A stretch of 64,000 bases of DNA from Dromiciops gliroides (GCF_019393635.1 NC_057864.1:494758216-494822215); one strand, 5' to 3'; shown: positions 11,861 to 23,593, counted from the stretch's first letter. Numbers and translations: made by a program. Notes: generated by a model from the sequence alone, not told the origin.

Positions 11861-12455
11861 GGTCACATTGGGGCTGCCCAAGGCCAATGAACACATGCAC
11901 CAGGGGAGAAGGTCATGGTGAAGACTAGGCCCAAGCTGCCAACCTTGGTGCAGGCATTCAGACGTGGCAAAGTGAACTGCCATTTCTGTGGACGAGGATT
12001 CTAGCCTGTGGATGCCCTCTCCTAGGTGGCCAAGGAAACCCTTCAGACCGAGATGCCGTCCCAGGGAGGAACCTTCTTGCTTGACCACATGGTGGCCCCA
12101 CCCTCAGGTAACCTGGGAGGGAGAAGGAGCCACAGTCAGTGATGTGGGCTAGCAGGGGCCGCCCGATGCCTCCCCTAGTCTCTGGTGTGCAGCAGGCAGG
12201 CTCACTGGAGTCAGCTGGGCTACAGCCAAGGCCAGAAATGCGATGGTGCAAAACCCTTCAGGACTGGGGCACGCCGGCCAGCCGGTGCCACAGCCCCTGT
12301 GGGCACCAGTGCAAGAACACCCCAGCTCCCACTCCTTGGTGCCCTTTGTGTCCAAATCCAGGAAGTAAGTAGTGGGCTGAGGAGGGAAGCATTCCTTTGG
12401 AATGGCTCGGCTTTTCTAGGAAGCCATTCTGGGATCCAGGGTGGGGCTTGGAGAT
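11861..12455. other. Intergenic, nothing recognised
   Basis: No gene or repeat identified. Confidence 0.5.
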
Positions 12456-12689
12456 GGAAGGATGACCTAGTACCGTATTCTAGAGAAGAGCAATCTGAGG
12501 CCCTGAAGGGGAAAGGGCACACTAACTTGCACAGCTAGTTAGTCTTCTAAGACCCAAATACTTTTGGGAGGGGCGACATGGCAGCCACTAACACCTTAGT
12601 GTGAATTCTGTTGCCAAACTCTCTTATTTGACCAAGAAGGGAGTGAAGGGCATTGTTTTTCTTCACTCTTCACCACTCATTTACCTTTC

Positions 12690-12860
12690 TGAGTGGCAGC
12701 ACAGTATGGTGAAAAGATTGCTGGAGGACGTCAGGAGGATCTGGGTTCAAATCTTGCCCTTGACACTTACAAGCTGCAGGACCATGGAAAACAACTCCTG
12801 TCCCAGGTGGGTTGTGAGACTCCCATGAGATGAAGATATAAAGAACTTTAAACCTGGAAG
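12690..12860 (+). mobile_element. MIR-type SINE
   Basis: GAGTGGCAGCACAGTATGGT, GATCTGGGTTCAAATCTTGC and the CCATGAGATGAAGATATAAA tail. Confidence 0.7.
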
Positions 12861-13089
12861 TGGAACAAATGGTTACTTCATGACTATTACTGTTAGGCTG
12901 ACATCTGGCTCTCCAGAAATTAAAGTATGCATAAACTTTGAAGTTTCAACTTCATTTTAACCCTTTCTTCAGCCTAGAAAACCAAGGAAACATTGAGTCA
13001 AGCCTGGCCGCACAGTGATTGCGCAGTGACTGCAGACTTCTGAGGTGTCAGGCTGAAAAGGAAGCAGCAGCAGGCTCGAGGACCCCCTG

Positions 13090-13345
13090 CCTAGACCGTG
13101 GCACAGTGGACCCCAGTCCCAGGGCCACCTCTGATCCATGCTGGCTGGGGGACCCTGGGCCGGTCATTCCACTTTTCTGAGGCTGATTTCTCATTTTCAA
13201 AACGAGGACAAAAAGACCTGGAACATGGTGGAGTCAGTGACTAGGAAACCGGCCTCCACGCCGGGAAGACCTGGGTTCAAGTCCCTGATCTAACAAGTGT
13301 GGGTTGTGTGCCCGGGCAAGTCACTTCATTTACAACTCAATGCTA
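13090..13345 (+). mobile_element. Two MIR/MAR-type SINE remnants in tandem
   Basis: One at about 13090-13215 (GCTGGGGGACCCTGGGCCGG, then a core CTGATTTCTCATTTTCAAAA). A second at about 13225-13345 (AAGACCTGGGTTCAAGTCCC, GGGCAAGTCACTTCATT). Confidence 0.55.
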
Positions 13346-14054
13346 CAGACAACCTGCACCCAAGGAAGTGACGCCTGTCCACTTGAGCCCCTACTCTACC
13401 CCCTTCAGCTGTGTGTGATGGCTGCCACAGCTCACTGACGACTCAGTCCCGTCCTCTTGTGGCATTTTCTTGGTTTAGGGCCATCTTCCAGACTGTCCCT
13501 TAGAGAGAGAGAAGGGCCCATTAAGCACAGGAATGGGTGGCAATTTGGGGTTCCATGGTCAGATGCACCCCATCTTTGGGGGCTATGACAATGGACTCAG
13601 TGTCCGTGACTGATATCAGAACAAGAGTGGAGAAGACATAGAAGAGGCGCAGTGGGCTGGGGGGGAGGACAAATGTTCCCAAGGGGAGGGGAGAGTGGGA
13701 GATGCAAGCCCAGGTCAATGAGGAGGAATTCTGGGAAAACTCTCGAGTGTGGTGTGTTAGAGAGAGGGTTGGAGAACTGGAAGCAGCGCTCACCAAGGGG
13801 GGGGCGGGGCGCTCATCCGGAGGAGGTAATGCCAGGCTCACCTCACTTACCTTTTGGATAGAGTTGCTGCAGATCAGGTGGCTCCTCCAGACACAGAGTT
13901 TACTTAGAGTTTAGCAAAGGGTTTGCCAAGGTGTCTTGTGTTACTCCTGTGGAGAAGAGTGGCAGCTGTGAGTGCAAGTGGGTGGATTCCCACCCAGAAG
14001 AGTGGCCAGGCTCAGGGAAGACAGTTGTCAGTGAAGCACCCAGGGATCTGTGCT
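13346..14054. other. Intergenic, nothing recognised
   Basis: No gene or repeat identified. Confidence 0.5.
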
Positions 14055-14300
14055 ACTTGGCACATCAAACAATGACTTGGATAAAGGCATGGATGGTGCT
14101 CCCCAGATCTGAAGATGGCAGAGAGAGCAAACACGCAGGCCCACAGAGTCAGGATCCAAAAGCGTCGTCACAGGCCAAAGCAACGGCTGCCGTTTGTAGA
14201 AATATTTTTAAATGACTAGCCTAATTTTGGGGGCTGAAGCTGACTGGAGGACTAATCTGGGGACTGTTGACTATTTGGCTATCTGACTTCGTTAATTTAA
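14055..14300 (+). mobile_element. CR1/L3 LINE, 5' piece of a copy split by an LTR
   Basis: CAATGACTTGGATAAAGGCA then TGGATGGTGCT is the conserved CR1/L3 segment that in full copies precedes the part seen at 15246 onward. The join is interrupted at TTTAA by the LTR. Confidence 0.65.
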
Positions 14301-14644
14301 TGTGGGCCGTTTATAAAGTTCCACCACACTGCTCCCAAACTGATAGACTAAAGATTAAGAAGCCTCTAACTAAATAATCAAAGCAGAGTTTATTTATGAG
14401 ATACTATTGAAGATTAGGAATACGGGAAATAAAGTGCACAACCTGACTGCTTTCCTGCGGTCTCTTTCCACTGCGTTTCTTTCGCACCTGCTGCGCTTGG
14501 AACTTCTTGAATACAATAAGGGCCTTAGCCGCCTCCGGCCTCAGGGCACGTTACACTTTCCCTAGTTTGTATTAAGGCCTGTAACCTTGTCAGATCCGGC
14601 TCTCCTTTTCCGAACCAAACTCTCCTCCATCCTTGTCCGGGCTG

Positions 14645-14905
14645 CCCTCTAGTCAGCTTCTCTCCTAGTCCGTCCTTCTCTAGTCCGTCCCCCTCCTTTT
14701 TTTAGTCAGTCTCCTTCCTTTTCTCTAGTCCATCCTTCCTCCTTCTTTAGTCCGTCCCCCTCTAGTCTCCTTCCTTGCTCTAGTTAGCTTCTCCTTAATC
14801 TTGTCTCTCTATCTAGTCTGTCCTCGCTCCTTCTTTTTCTAATCCATCTCCCTCTAGTCTCCTTCCTCCTCTAGTCAGCCGAACCCGTCAGCCCCTAGTC
14901 TGTCT
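14645..14905. repeat. Degenerate pyrimidine-rich tandem repeat inside the LTR
   Basis: Many imperfect units of the form CTAGTCYGTCC or CTAGTCTCCTTCC on the plus strand, that is GGACGGACTAGAG on the sense strand of the LTR, just downstream of its TATA box. Confidence 0.7.
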
Positions 14906-14911
14906 CCCAGG

Positions 14912-14923
14912 TCTATATATACC
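14912..14923 (-). promoter_or_regulatory. TATA box of the solo LTR
   Basis: GGTATATATAGA on the minus strand at the distance from the LTR start usual for the U3/R border. Confidence 0.5.
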
Positions 14924-15245
14924 TTTTCTTCTCTCCACTCAAATCTCGGGGCTTCCTTCGCCCCCACAGACCAAGCTAATCCGCCAGCCAGAGCTGCGGC
15001 TGGTGGTGGTGGGGTGCACTCCAAATTTCATGTGCCTCAGCACAGGCTAGCCGGGATCCGCTCAGGTCAGAGGGAGCTGGGGGCTTCTTTTTTTCCCCCT
15101 AGCTGTCTGACCTGGTGTCTTGTATAGCCCACGGGGCTTTTTCACTCAGCTGAAGCTGAGGTGGAGGGGGGAGACCCTGAGGGCCTAAGGCTTTCTAATC
15201 TCAGCCTAAAGGTAGGGTCCCCAAATCAAAATAAATTTCCACACA

Positions 15246-15815
15246 TTTAAGAAGGTGAAATGTAATAGGAACAAATTAACGAGATGGGGGAAGCAACCTT
15301 AGATGAGTGGCTGAAAAAGATCTTGGGGTTTTAGTGGACGGCAAGCTCAGTATGAAACAGCAGTGAAACATGGTGGCCAGGAAAGCTGAGATGAGCTTGG
15401 GGTGTGTGACAAGGCAGCACCTTCCAGGAGTGTGGCAGTAACAGCCCCCATGTACTCTGCCACACTGTGGCATCCTGTTCACTTCTGGGCACTGCCCATC
15501 GGAAAGGACATTGAAGAGCCTGGAGGAGAATGACCAAGATGGGGATGGGCTGGGAGCCCACCCAGGAAATGGGGACGTTTGTTCTGGAGAGGAGAAGACT
15601 CAGAGAGTCAGGGGGTGGGGACAGAATCACTGGCTTTAAGGATCTGACGGGGAGATTCGGCCCCAGAGGGAAGAACTGGGAGCAGTGGAGGCCAAGCTGA
15701 AGATGGACAAACTCAGTCTTGATGTCAGGGAATCTCGCAGACAGAGCTGAGGACGGGGCTCCTTTAGGAGACGGTGCCTCCTTCCTGCCTGGAGATTGTG
15801 CAGCCGAGGCTGTAG
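15246..15815 (+). mobile_element. CR1/L3 LINE, 3' piece of the split copy
   Basis: GATCTTGGGGTTTTAGTGGA, CTGTTCACTTCTGGGCACTG, GGACATTGAAGAGCCTGGAG and GGAGAGGAGAAGACTCAG follow in CR1/L3 order on the plus strand. Confidence 0.8.
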
Positions 15816-16815
15816 GACTGCCTGGCGGCTCTGAGTAGAGGGGATTCCTTGTTCCCATCTGGGCTGACCTGCACGGCCACTGAAATCCCTTCCAGGCGTC
15901 TCTGAAGTTCTGTCATTCTTGGCCTTGGCTGGGGGCTGAGCCCATGAAACAAGGTCCTTCTCCAGGCAGAGCAGGAGGTGACCCAGCAAGGGGAGCTGAT
16001 CTCTACCCCCGCCTGCCCTGGCTTCTCTTTCCCAAGCGTCTCCAGCGCAGAGCCCTGGAGGGCTCGGTCCTTGGGTTTCATTTATCCTGTCAGATACAAT
16101 GTTAAAAGTCGTGGGATAATGCCCACTTGTTGTTTTAATGTTGAGATCACTGGGGAGAAAGTTTAAAAAAGAGGACGGAAAAATCAAGCAAAGGCAGATG
16201 GGAGCCCAAATATTTACTGACCACAGATGGGAGCAGCTGGCGGACCTCGTCCTCCTTCCCCCTCCCCCCAGGAGCATCTCTATACAACAATATCCTTTCT
16301 GGCAACACTCACGGGTCACCTCCCAGCCAAACCCTGGACACGGCCTCCTTGGGCCTCCTGCTCCATGGGGTCATTAGCCATGGATGGGTCAAGCCAATGG
16401 GGCGCAAGTCTCCCCATCCCTGGCAATGAGCTCACTCACCACCCCTGCCCTCCACCCTCAACAAGCTCGAACATGTGTCCTTTGATATCTCAGAGTGATT
16501 AACATTGGTCTTTTTTGGGTAAGAATCTAACACTTCTCTGTGGCCTATACCTAAAAAGAGTAGGGGGAACAAGGTAAATCAGCCCCCCCCCCCAAGAGAG
16601 GGGCTGGACTCCCCCACTGGTGCTGGGGATGGGGAGCAATGAACAAGGCACAAGGTAAATGGTGGCCCCTTGGGGGTGTGGCACACTGGGATTCTTTTAT
16701 TTGGGGGGAGGCTGAGCCGGATGCCCTCTGCTGGCCCAGGCTCTCTCTCCTGGACATATTTGTCCTTGCCCATGCTGAGGTTGGAGGCTTTCTACTGTTC
16801 CTCTCTGTTCTTTTC
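15816..16815. other. Intergenic, nothing recognised
   Basis: No repeat identified. The block at about 16060-16215 is AT-richer and lacks repeat signatures. Confidence 0.5.
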
Positions 16816-17093
16816 ATCTCCGTCTCTGTCTGTCTCTGTCTGTCTGTCTGTCTGTATATCTCTCTCTCATTCTCTCTGTCTCTCTGTCTCTCTCTGTCTC
16901 TCTGTCTCTCTCTGTCTCTGTCTGTCTGTCTGTCTGTCTCTCTATCTCTCTCTCATTCTCTCTGTCTCTCTCTGTCTCTGTCTGTCTGTCTGTCTCTCTA
17001 TCTCTCTATCTCTCTCTCATTCTCTCTGTCTCTGTCTGTCTCTCTATCTCTCTCTCATTCTCTCTGTCTCTCTCTGTCTCTGTCTGTCTCTCC
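16816..17093. repeat. (TCTG)n/(TCTC)n simple repeat
   Basis: About 280 bp of TCTG, TCTC and TCTA units. It creates long Leu/Ser/Val/Cys-rich open frames on the plus strand that are not genes. Confidence 0.95.
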
Positions 17094-17174
17094 TCCTTCC
17101 AGTGGCCTCTCCAAAGGCTCTTGGGATGCTCTCATCCTGCTCCGACTGGCTCCTTGGTACCGCCCTGTGATTAG

Positions 17175-17400
17175 TCCCTGCCCATTGGCTTCCCCCAGCC
17201 TGCTTGCTAAGGCTTGGCCTTCCATCCCAAGCTCACTGTCTCTGCTTGGTGAGCCTTCCTTCTCTCCCCATCTGCCTTGTATAAAGCCAGGCATTCCCCC
17301 TTGGAAGGTAAGCTCCCCGAGGGCTGGGGCGGATCTCAGTTTTTGCCTTGCTTTATATTCCTCGTATCCCAGTGAGCACCTGACAAATGCTCATCAATTG
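17175..17400 (+). mobile_element. L2 LINE 3' end
   Basis: GGAAGGTAAGCTCCCCGAGG, then TTTTTGCCTTGCTTTATATT, GTGAGCACCTGACAAATGCT and CATCAATTGGCTGA. Confidence 0.75.
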
Positions 17401-17499
17401 GCTGATGGGCTCATCAGCTGGATGGCCACAGATGAACCTTCCAACTCTCAATTTCTGTGACTCCGTGAAAGGATCCCAGCCAGGTGGCAGCGGCTGGGC

Positions 17500-17600
17500 G
17501 CTGGCCCAAGCGGGTCCTCAGTCTGTCTGTGCCTCCTCAGTTTGCTCCTCTGTAAAACGAGGGGTCTGCCCTGGAAGATCTCCAGAGCTGAGACCCAGTG
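17500..17600 (+). mobile_element. MIR-type SINE remnant
   Basis: TCAGTTTGCTCCTCTGTAAA followed by ACGAGGGGTCTGCC. Confidence 0.5.
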
Positions 17601-18274
17601 AACTCTGCTGGGGGAACAGAGGGTGTGGCAGAACCCCAAATCTGGTGAGCAAGTGTCTGCTCCAGAGCCTATGGGCCGGGCGGACTGCTCCTAAGAGAGA
17701 TGGCTGGGGTGTCTACAGCGGCCAAGCTACCCTCTCCAAAGTCAGGGTTCCCACTGGAGCCACCGGACAGTTGAGGCCCGGCCGCGGCTCAATCCGAGGG
17801 GCTGGCACTTCCCTCCTGGTACCAGGATGTTTGAGGCTTGCACTGTCCCCACCCCACACACTACCCTTGCTGGCACCATTAGCCCAGCTCTAGGGACTGG
17901 AGGATAGGATGGGGGGGGGGGTGACTGTCAGTCTGCTTGCCTCCTCAGCCTTACAGGGAATGTTCTTCCTTGCCAGAAGTGAGATAGATGGCGACTCCTG
18001 GAGAAAACCAGTCTCAAGGGACAGAGATGCCTGTTCCAAGAAGAGGGAACCATAGCTATCGCTTGGAGGGCTTTGGGAAGTCACAGCATGGCAGCAGAGT
18101 GCATGGCCTATGCACAAGGAGCCCATGGGTCATGGGAAAGGCTGGTTGAGGAGTCTGCTTAGAGGCCTTGGGCTTTTGGAGAAAGGAGGGAGAAACTTTG
18201 GAAAGCACGGAAGACCGACCAGAAGCGAGGGTTGTTTTTTTGTGAGGGGGGAAGATGCTGTCCTGGCCTGAAGA
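17601..18274. other. Intergenic, nothing recognised
   Basis: No gene or repeat identified. Confidence 0.5.
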
Positions 18275-18345
18275 CACACACATGCACACACATATATGTA
18301 CACACATGCACATACATGCACACATGTACACACATACACACACGC
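18275..18345. repeat. (CA)n-type repeat with ACACATGC units
   Basis: ACACACATGCACACACATAT and related units. Confidence 0.9.
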
Positions 18346-19480
18346 TTCTGCCCTGCTGTGCAATGCAGGCCTCCAGCTGCTCATTTCAGAACAGGACGCT
18401 CTTGAGACAAGGCATTTCATCTCTCTCTGCTAAGTAAACAATAAAAACAAGCTGCCTTGGGAAGGAGCCAGTTGAGTGTGAAGATTCCGTCTCCACTTCC
18501 CCCAGGGAGAGCCCTCTTTTTTCTGGGCTCAGCACACCCATTTCGGGAACACAGGCTGCTTCAAGATGGTGAGTGGAAAACGAAGGCCGGGCTACCTGCC
18601 TGCAATGCCCCCTCTCCCTCCCTATCCCTGCCTAAATTCTGGGGAAATCATTCTTTCCAGATGTCCTTTTATCTGCCTCGCGAAGGGCGCTTCACAGGAC
18701 CTGGCAGATTAAAGGCGTTTCCGCCGCTCGTTGCCTCCAATATCTCACAGGATAAAAAGTTTCATCTGTGGTTAAAAAAAAAAAGGCCCATGTGGCCATG
18801 GCTCTTTCTTCTCCTGGGGCTCCCTGGAACCAAATCTGATCCTAGCGGATATTAGGTGAAATCTTGCTGGGACTTTGCACCGGGACAGCTCAGGCCAAAT
18901 GGGGCTATGTTCTGGTGTTTAGATCATTTGGAAGTCAGACATGCTGGGGGAGGAGAGAGAACACAGGGGACCCTGTCTGTCCTGAGATCTCGCAATACTT
19001 GAGATGAACTGCACCTTTAGTAAACCCCTGCTGTATACAGGGCCTCAGGGATGCATAGACATAAGTGAAGCATCCTTGCTCTCAAAGACCTTACAGTCTC
19101 TTGGAGTGAAGCCAAAGGTGCTCACAGCAGTGACCAGAAAGTCCGGACAAAGTCACTGCAGGAGGGATAGCATGCGAGTTACTGGGGGAGACCTGGAAAG
19201 GTCTGGGTGTGAGCGGTCCCTAAGCTGGCTGGGAATGAAGCCAGGGAATTGTGGGTAGGAGGAGGGAGGGCGTCCTGCATCTAGTTCCTGGAATACACGG
19301 CCCCCACCTCCCCACAGCCCTGGTCCTTTTGATTCGGTTGGAGGGTTTGTCCCTGCTAGGACTAGCTGGACTGCTTGGGAACCCCCGATGGCAACAAGCA
19401 GAAAAGTTTCTGGGACTTCTTTCCTTGAAGAGCCCAGATTTAGGGTGAGGGGTGGTCTTAGCTCCTCATTCTAAGCTCTT
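18346..19480. other. Intergenic, mostly unrecognised
   Basis: An unassigned ancient repeat trace lies at about 18995-19115 (ACCTTACAGTCTCTTGGAGT). The rest shows no signature. Confidence 0.5.
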
Positions 19481-19484
19481 CCCT

Positions 19485-19615
19485 TTGCAGAGGAAGAGAA
19501 TGAAGCCTAGGCAGAAGCCAGGACTGGACCAAGATCACACAGCTCCCGAGGTACAAGGGCCAGATTTGAAACCAGCTTCCTGGGCTTAGGCTCAGTGTCC
19601 TAGAAGGAGGTAGAT
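19485..19615 (-). mobile_element. MIR-type SINE
   Basis: GACCAAGATCACACAGCTCC, then GCCAGATTTGAAACCAGCTT. Confidence 0.65.
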
Positions 19616-21435
19616 GTGAACAGTTTGGTCCTTGAGACACATTTGATGTCACAGAGAGCCTCAGTAAGGACCAAGGAGACCTAAGGCTGCCACCACAGTC
19701 TTATGGAGACTTTGGGGAGCAGCCCGCCTGAGAACACTATCCCAAACTGTCATAAAAGGTCATTTTATTCCCTGGCCAAGCCACTTCCCCTCTGGAGGCC
19801 TTGGCTTCCTTCTCTGGGGAGATACCGTCTTCGGTGCCTTTGGGCTCCAACATTCTCTGGCTGTGCCTATGGCCTGACACAGACTTGGGCCCAGAGCCCA
19901 GACTCGGTGCCATCTTTGCTGGAGGACACGAGCCTTGAAGACCAGATGAGCGGATGACCAAAGGAATTGATTCAAGGCAAGAATTTCCAAAGGGTCCCTT
20001 ATTGCTTGTTAATCACAAAGGGAGCCAGTTTCCACTGCAGAAATAGCCATGTCTTTGACACTTTGATTTGACAGAATACTCATCCGCCATCTTTGGTGAC
20101 CAGTCAGACTCTGCTGGAGAAAGGGGCACAGGGACAAAGAGGGCAGAATTGTTGCCCTCAAGGGCTCACATTGGAGGGAAGCACAGGGAAGAAATAGGGG
20201 GCTCCTTGGGCTGGCCACTCAGTGGTCCCAGCTGTGCTCTACTGCCTTGCCTGGCCCAGCATGGCTCCTCACAGCTTTGCTGCTTGGGGCTGGTCACTTA
20301 GATGCCGGTGGCTCGAACTGTGGGAAGGCCCACAGGGCTGAGGAGGCTGCCCCCTTCCTGGTGTAGGAGTAGCCTCCTCAGTGAAACCAAGACTGGCCTC
20401 CGGAGTCTGTAATCCCCAGGACAAGCCTGCAGGGCAGGTGGGGCTGGCTTGGTCTTGTCCATTTTACAGATGGAGGAACTGAGCCCCAGAGAAGTGAGGC
20501 ACCTTCCTGACACACAGGCCCCGCTCCAACCTTAAGCCCATCCCTGGCCGCACAGTGGTAGATGGCAAAGCCTGCCCGAACCCCAGTTTTCACTGCTGGC
20601 TCCAGTATGGGCTTCAATGTGCCGGCCCAGCTTTGTCCAGGTCAGCCCTGCCATCTCTAGGGGAGAAGAATCATGGCTCGGTGACCTCAGGCCAACCCTA
20701 TGATTCATTACCTGTAAAGTGAGGCTCCAGGCTTCCTTCTGGCTCCAGCTGTATGAAGCCCCCCTCCCCAGACTTCCACTTCCTGATCTCTATGGCCCCC
20801 AAATCCTCTTCCTGCTCTAAGTCTGTGATCCTGTAAGCCAAGGCCTTGCCTTCGTTTGTGATGCAGCTGAAAACCTCCTCACAGGAAGTCTGCAAGTGGC
20901 TCATGGGTGTTGAAGAGGGAGCATTCTGGATCACACCAGGAAGGGGTCCCTGGAGATCAGTGGTGAGCGCCAGATTGTCCCCAGACTCAGAATCCCTTCT
21001 ACAGACTCAGGCTCCACGGTAGTCATTGGACAGCAGCGTCCAGCCGGTCTGCACAGTGGGCAGAAAGGAAGCGGCCATTGTGGGGGCAGCTGTGCAAGTC
21101 CCCCCCACCATGAAGGCTCCATTCTTGGGGGCACGGTCTTACTACAGACTCCTGAAGAGGGAGGCTGGGTGGAGCTGCTGCTCCAGGGCACGTCTGCCCA
21201 CCCGGCAGTCTGCTCCCAGGCTGTCAAGGGGAGAAGGGCCTGTCTCACACCCTCCCTTAGAGATGAGGCCCTCTCCTCAGCTGGGGAGCCGCTCTCTGGG
21301 ACACTTTTCCATCTGATGCTTCGACAGCATCAGAGGAGCCACAGCCCACGGTCTTCATGTGTGGGTCTGGTAATGAGATAATCTTTTAGTTGGGAGGAGT
21401 GTTGGAGGCCATGGACACCAGTCTTTATCTGAGGC
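19616..21435. other. Intergenic, with one short MIR trace
   Basis: TCCATTTTACAGATGGAGGA near 20455-20530 is MIR-like, minus strand. Nothing else recognised. Confidence 0.5.
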
Positions 21436-21439
21436 CTGA

Positions 21440-21620
21440 CTCTTCCTTCAGTGACAAGAGTGTTGGCTCTGGGCCACGAGACCTGGGTTCAAAGTCTGCC
21501 TTAGACACTTCATACCCTTGTGACCTTGAAGAGTTTTCATGCCCTCCGGTCTCCCCATCTACCAAATGAAGGCTTGGCCCAGTGACCTCTCCAGCCCTTC
21601 CAGCTCTGCCTCCACGACCC
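21440..21620 (+). mobile_element. MIR-type SINE
   Basis: ACGAGACCTGGGTTCAAAGT, TTGTGACCTTGAAGAG and the core TCTCCCCATCTACCAAATG. Confidence 0.65.
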
Positions 21621-22179
21621 TGTGGAGAGTGACCTAGCAGGCAGGATTGCAGAAAGGGTTTCTGTAGATTGTTTTTGGAGCTGAGTGGGTGGGGCTGGCA
21701 GCAGCCAGATGGGGTCACCCCCTCCCACTGCTGAGTTCACTCCACAGCCGTTCCCAAGAATCTTCCCCTGGAAGCCCTGAGCTCCCTCTGGTTTTGAATT
21801 ATTGTGTTTTCTTTGAACGTAACTTTGGCTGGGCTTGGCTAGCCTCATTCCTCAGCTCAGCAGAAGAGTCCAAAGATGGGCTCAGGCCTCTGCGACAGAT
21901 AATGATTCATCCCTTCCACTGTCAAGGGGCTTAGAATTGGGCTGATGGATGAGCCAGAAGCCATTTAAAAGCATTCTGGAGATTTCAGTGTGGGCATTTT
22001 GAGGTGATTAAAGGGGTCCAAAGAACTAAAATGAGGCAGGAATTAGGCAAGCCTCTCCCATCACAGGCTCTGAAGGCTTCTTCTGGGGGTGGAATTCAGT
22101 TCTGAAACAAGCCAGATATGTTGAAACCTCCCCCTTCTCCTCCTGGCCTCCTGTGTCCTTGCTTCCCGGCACAGGAGCT

Positions 22180-22350
22180 GAAGAGTTGAGCCAGAAGACA
22201 CCTCAGAGGCCATTTGCCTCAAGCTCCTCATCTGGAAGATGGGGAAACTGAGACCCAGTGAGGTGATCACACAGGCAGTCAGTGGCAGAGGTGAGACTGG
22301 AATCCAAAGACCTCTGACTCCAGAGCCAGAGTTCTAGCCTTCCATGCTTG
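22180..22350 (-). mobile_element. MIR-type SINE
   Basis: TCATCTGGAAGATGGGGAAA then GATCACACAGGCAGTCAG. A short L2-like tail follows at 22365-22415 (GTGCCTAATAAATGCTTATA). Confidence 0.65.
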
Positions 22351-22419
22351 CTACAGCTTTCTGATCTGTTCAGTAGGTGCCTAATAAATGCTTATAACCT
22401 GATTGATAGATTGACTTCT

Positions 22420-23060
22420 GGAAATTCTCACCTCTTCCCAATTTTCCTGGTGTTACTCATCTTTGTAAACTGGCATGCCCCACCCAGGGTCTCCAACAGG
22501 TGCTCAGTGCTACCTATAGACCAGATATCCTGCTGAGGGCCCCTGCACACAGGCTCCAGCTTCTGGGCCTGATTCAGTGTGCCAAGAGACGACCGGTGCC
22601 TAAATCAGGCAGTGCCATACGTAGAGAATTCATCACTTAGAGCGAGGCTGTGAAGCTCACATTTATGGATGGCTCAAGTGTCTTGTTCCTTATGTTGGCA
22701 GGCCGGACTCGTACTGTGTCATCCATTAATGAATGGAAGTGCCTCGGAGGCTGGATAATATTGTGAAAATATCCCCTGGGATGAGAGGGAGACAGCCTTC
22801 CTCAGGGCACACCTGGCTTGGGGAGACCTAGGAGACATCCTCAATGTCAGACATTAAAACCGTGTTGGAAAGAAGAAAATACTTCCTTGTGAAAACCCCA
22901 AACGACTGTCACCCAAGAAGGACGGTGGTCATTTTCTAGTGATGGTCTCCTTTGTCAGTTTCTGTGTGTTTTTCACTTGTGCACGTCTGAGCGTCCTCAG
23001 ATCTTGGCATCTGTGTGCTTTCTGAGCTTGGCCAGGCTTTGCGGGGTATGATGTACTTCT
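22420..23060. other. Intergenic, no repeat recognised
   Basis: This stretch lacks SINE or LINE signatures and includes AT-rich blocks (about 22600-22790). Confidence 0.5.
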
Positions 23061-23284
23061 TGGGTGGTCTCTTCATCCATAAAAAGGGACATTGATGGCA
23101 CCCTCCCGACTCAGTGTTGTGATGATTGAATGGGATCTAAAGCATTTTGTAAACTTTACAATTCCAGAGATGTGTGAATGATTATTGCCACCTCCTACTG
23201 CATAGAAACTTGGGGATCCCCTGCTGGGAGCAAAGAGCCCCATCCTTTTGGGGGCTATACATAAGGACCACTGGAGATGGCCCT

Positions 23285-23420
23285 GGATGTTTGAGGCAAT
23301 CAGGGTTAAGTGACTTGCCCAGGGTCACACTGCTAGTAAGTGTCAAGTGTCTCATGTCAGATTTGAATTCACAGCTTCTCCAGGGCCACGGTGCTATCTA
23401 CTGTGCTACCTAGCTGTTCC
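23285..23420 (-). mobile_element. tRNA-derived SINE
   Basis: GTTAAGTGACTTGCCCAGGG, then a diverged box B and the end TGCTACCTAGCTGTTCC. Confidence 0.8.
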
Positions 23421-23593
23421 CAGAGTGTGAGCCAAAGGACCCAGGTTGGCTCCCTAAACCTTGCACTCATCATTTATAAAATTAGGTGGATGGATGACAT
23501 GGTATCCAAGGCCCCTTCCATCGTCTCTAAACCTGTAGATTTACCAGCATATTTCTGCCTTGGAAACTGGCCAGAGTGGATTTGTATCCACTT

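Larger units (their letters stand above)
14301..15245 (-). mobile_element. Solo LTR of an endogenous retrovirus, with 5-bp target duplication
   Basis: A 945-bp element beginning TGTGGG and ending CCACACA. It is flanked by TTTAA on both sides (14296-14300 and 15246-15250). On the minus strand it has a TATA box (GGTATATATAGACC, about 14911-14924) some 320 nt from its start and an AATAAA at 14389-14394 near its end, so it reads minus. No internal retroviral gene or second LTR is present, so it is probably a product of LTR-LTR recombination. Long degenerate CTAGTC/GTCC repeats fill 14645-14905. The family is not named. Confidence 0.75.

Noticed and set aside
14301..15245. Complete endogenous provirus
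   Set aside because: Only one LTR is present with target duplications on both sides; no gag, pol or env similarity in the window.
15636..16319. 227-codon minus-strand open frame
   Set aside because: It overlaps an antisense CR1/L3 fragment and has no recognisable protein.
16639..17460. 273-codon open frame on the plus strand
   Set aside because: It is generated by the TCTG/TCTC simple repeat; the product is low-complexity Leu/Ser/Val/Cys and overlapping frames are open for the same reason.
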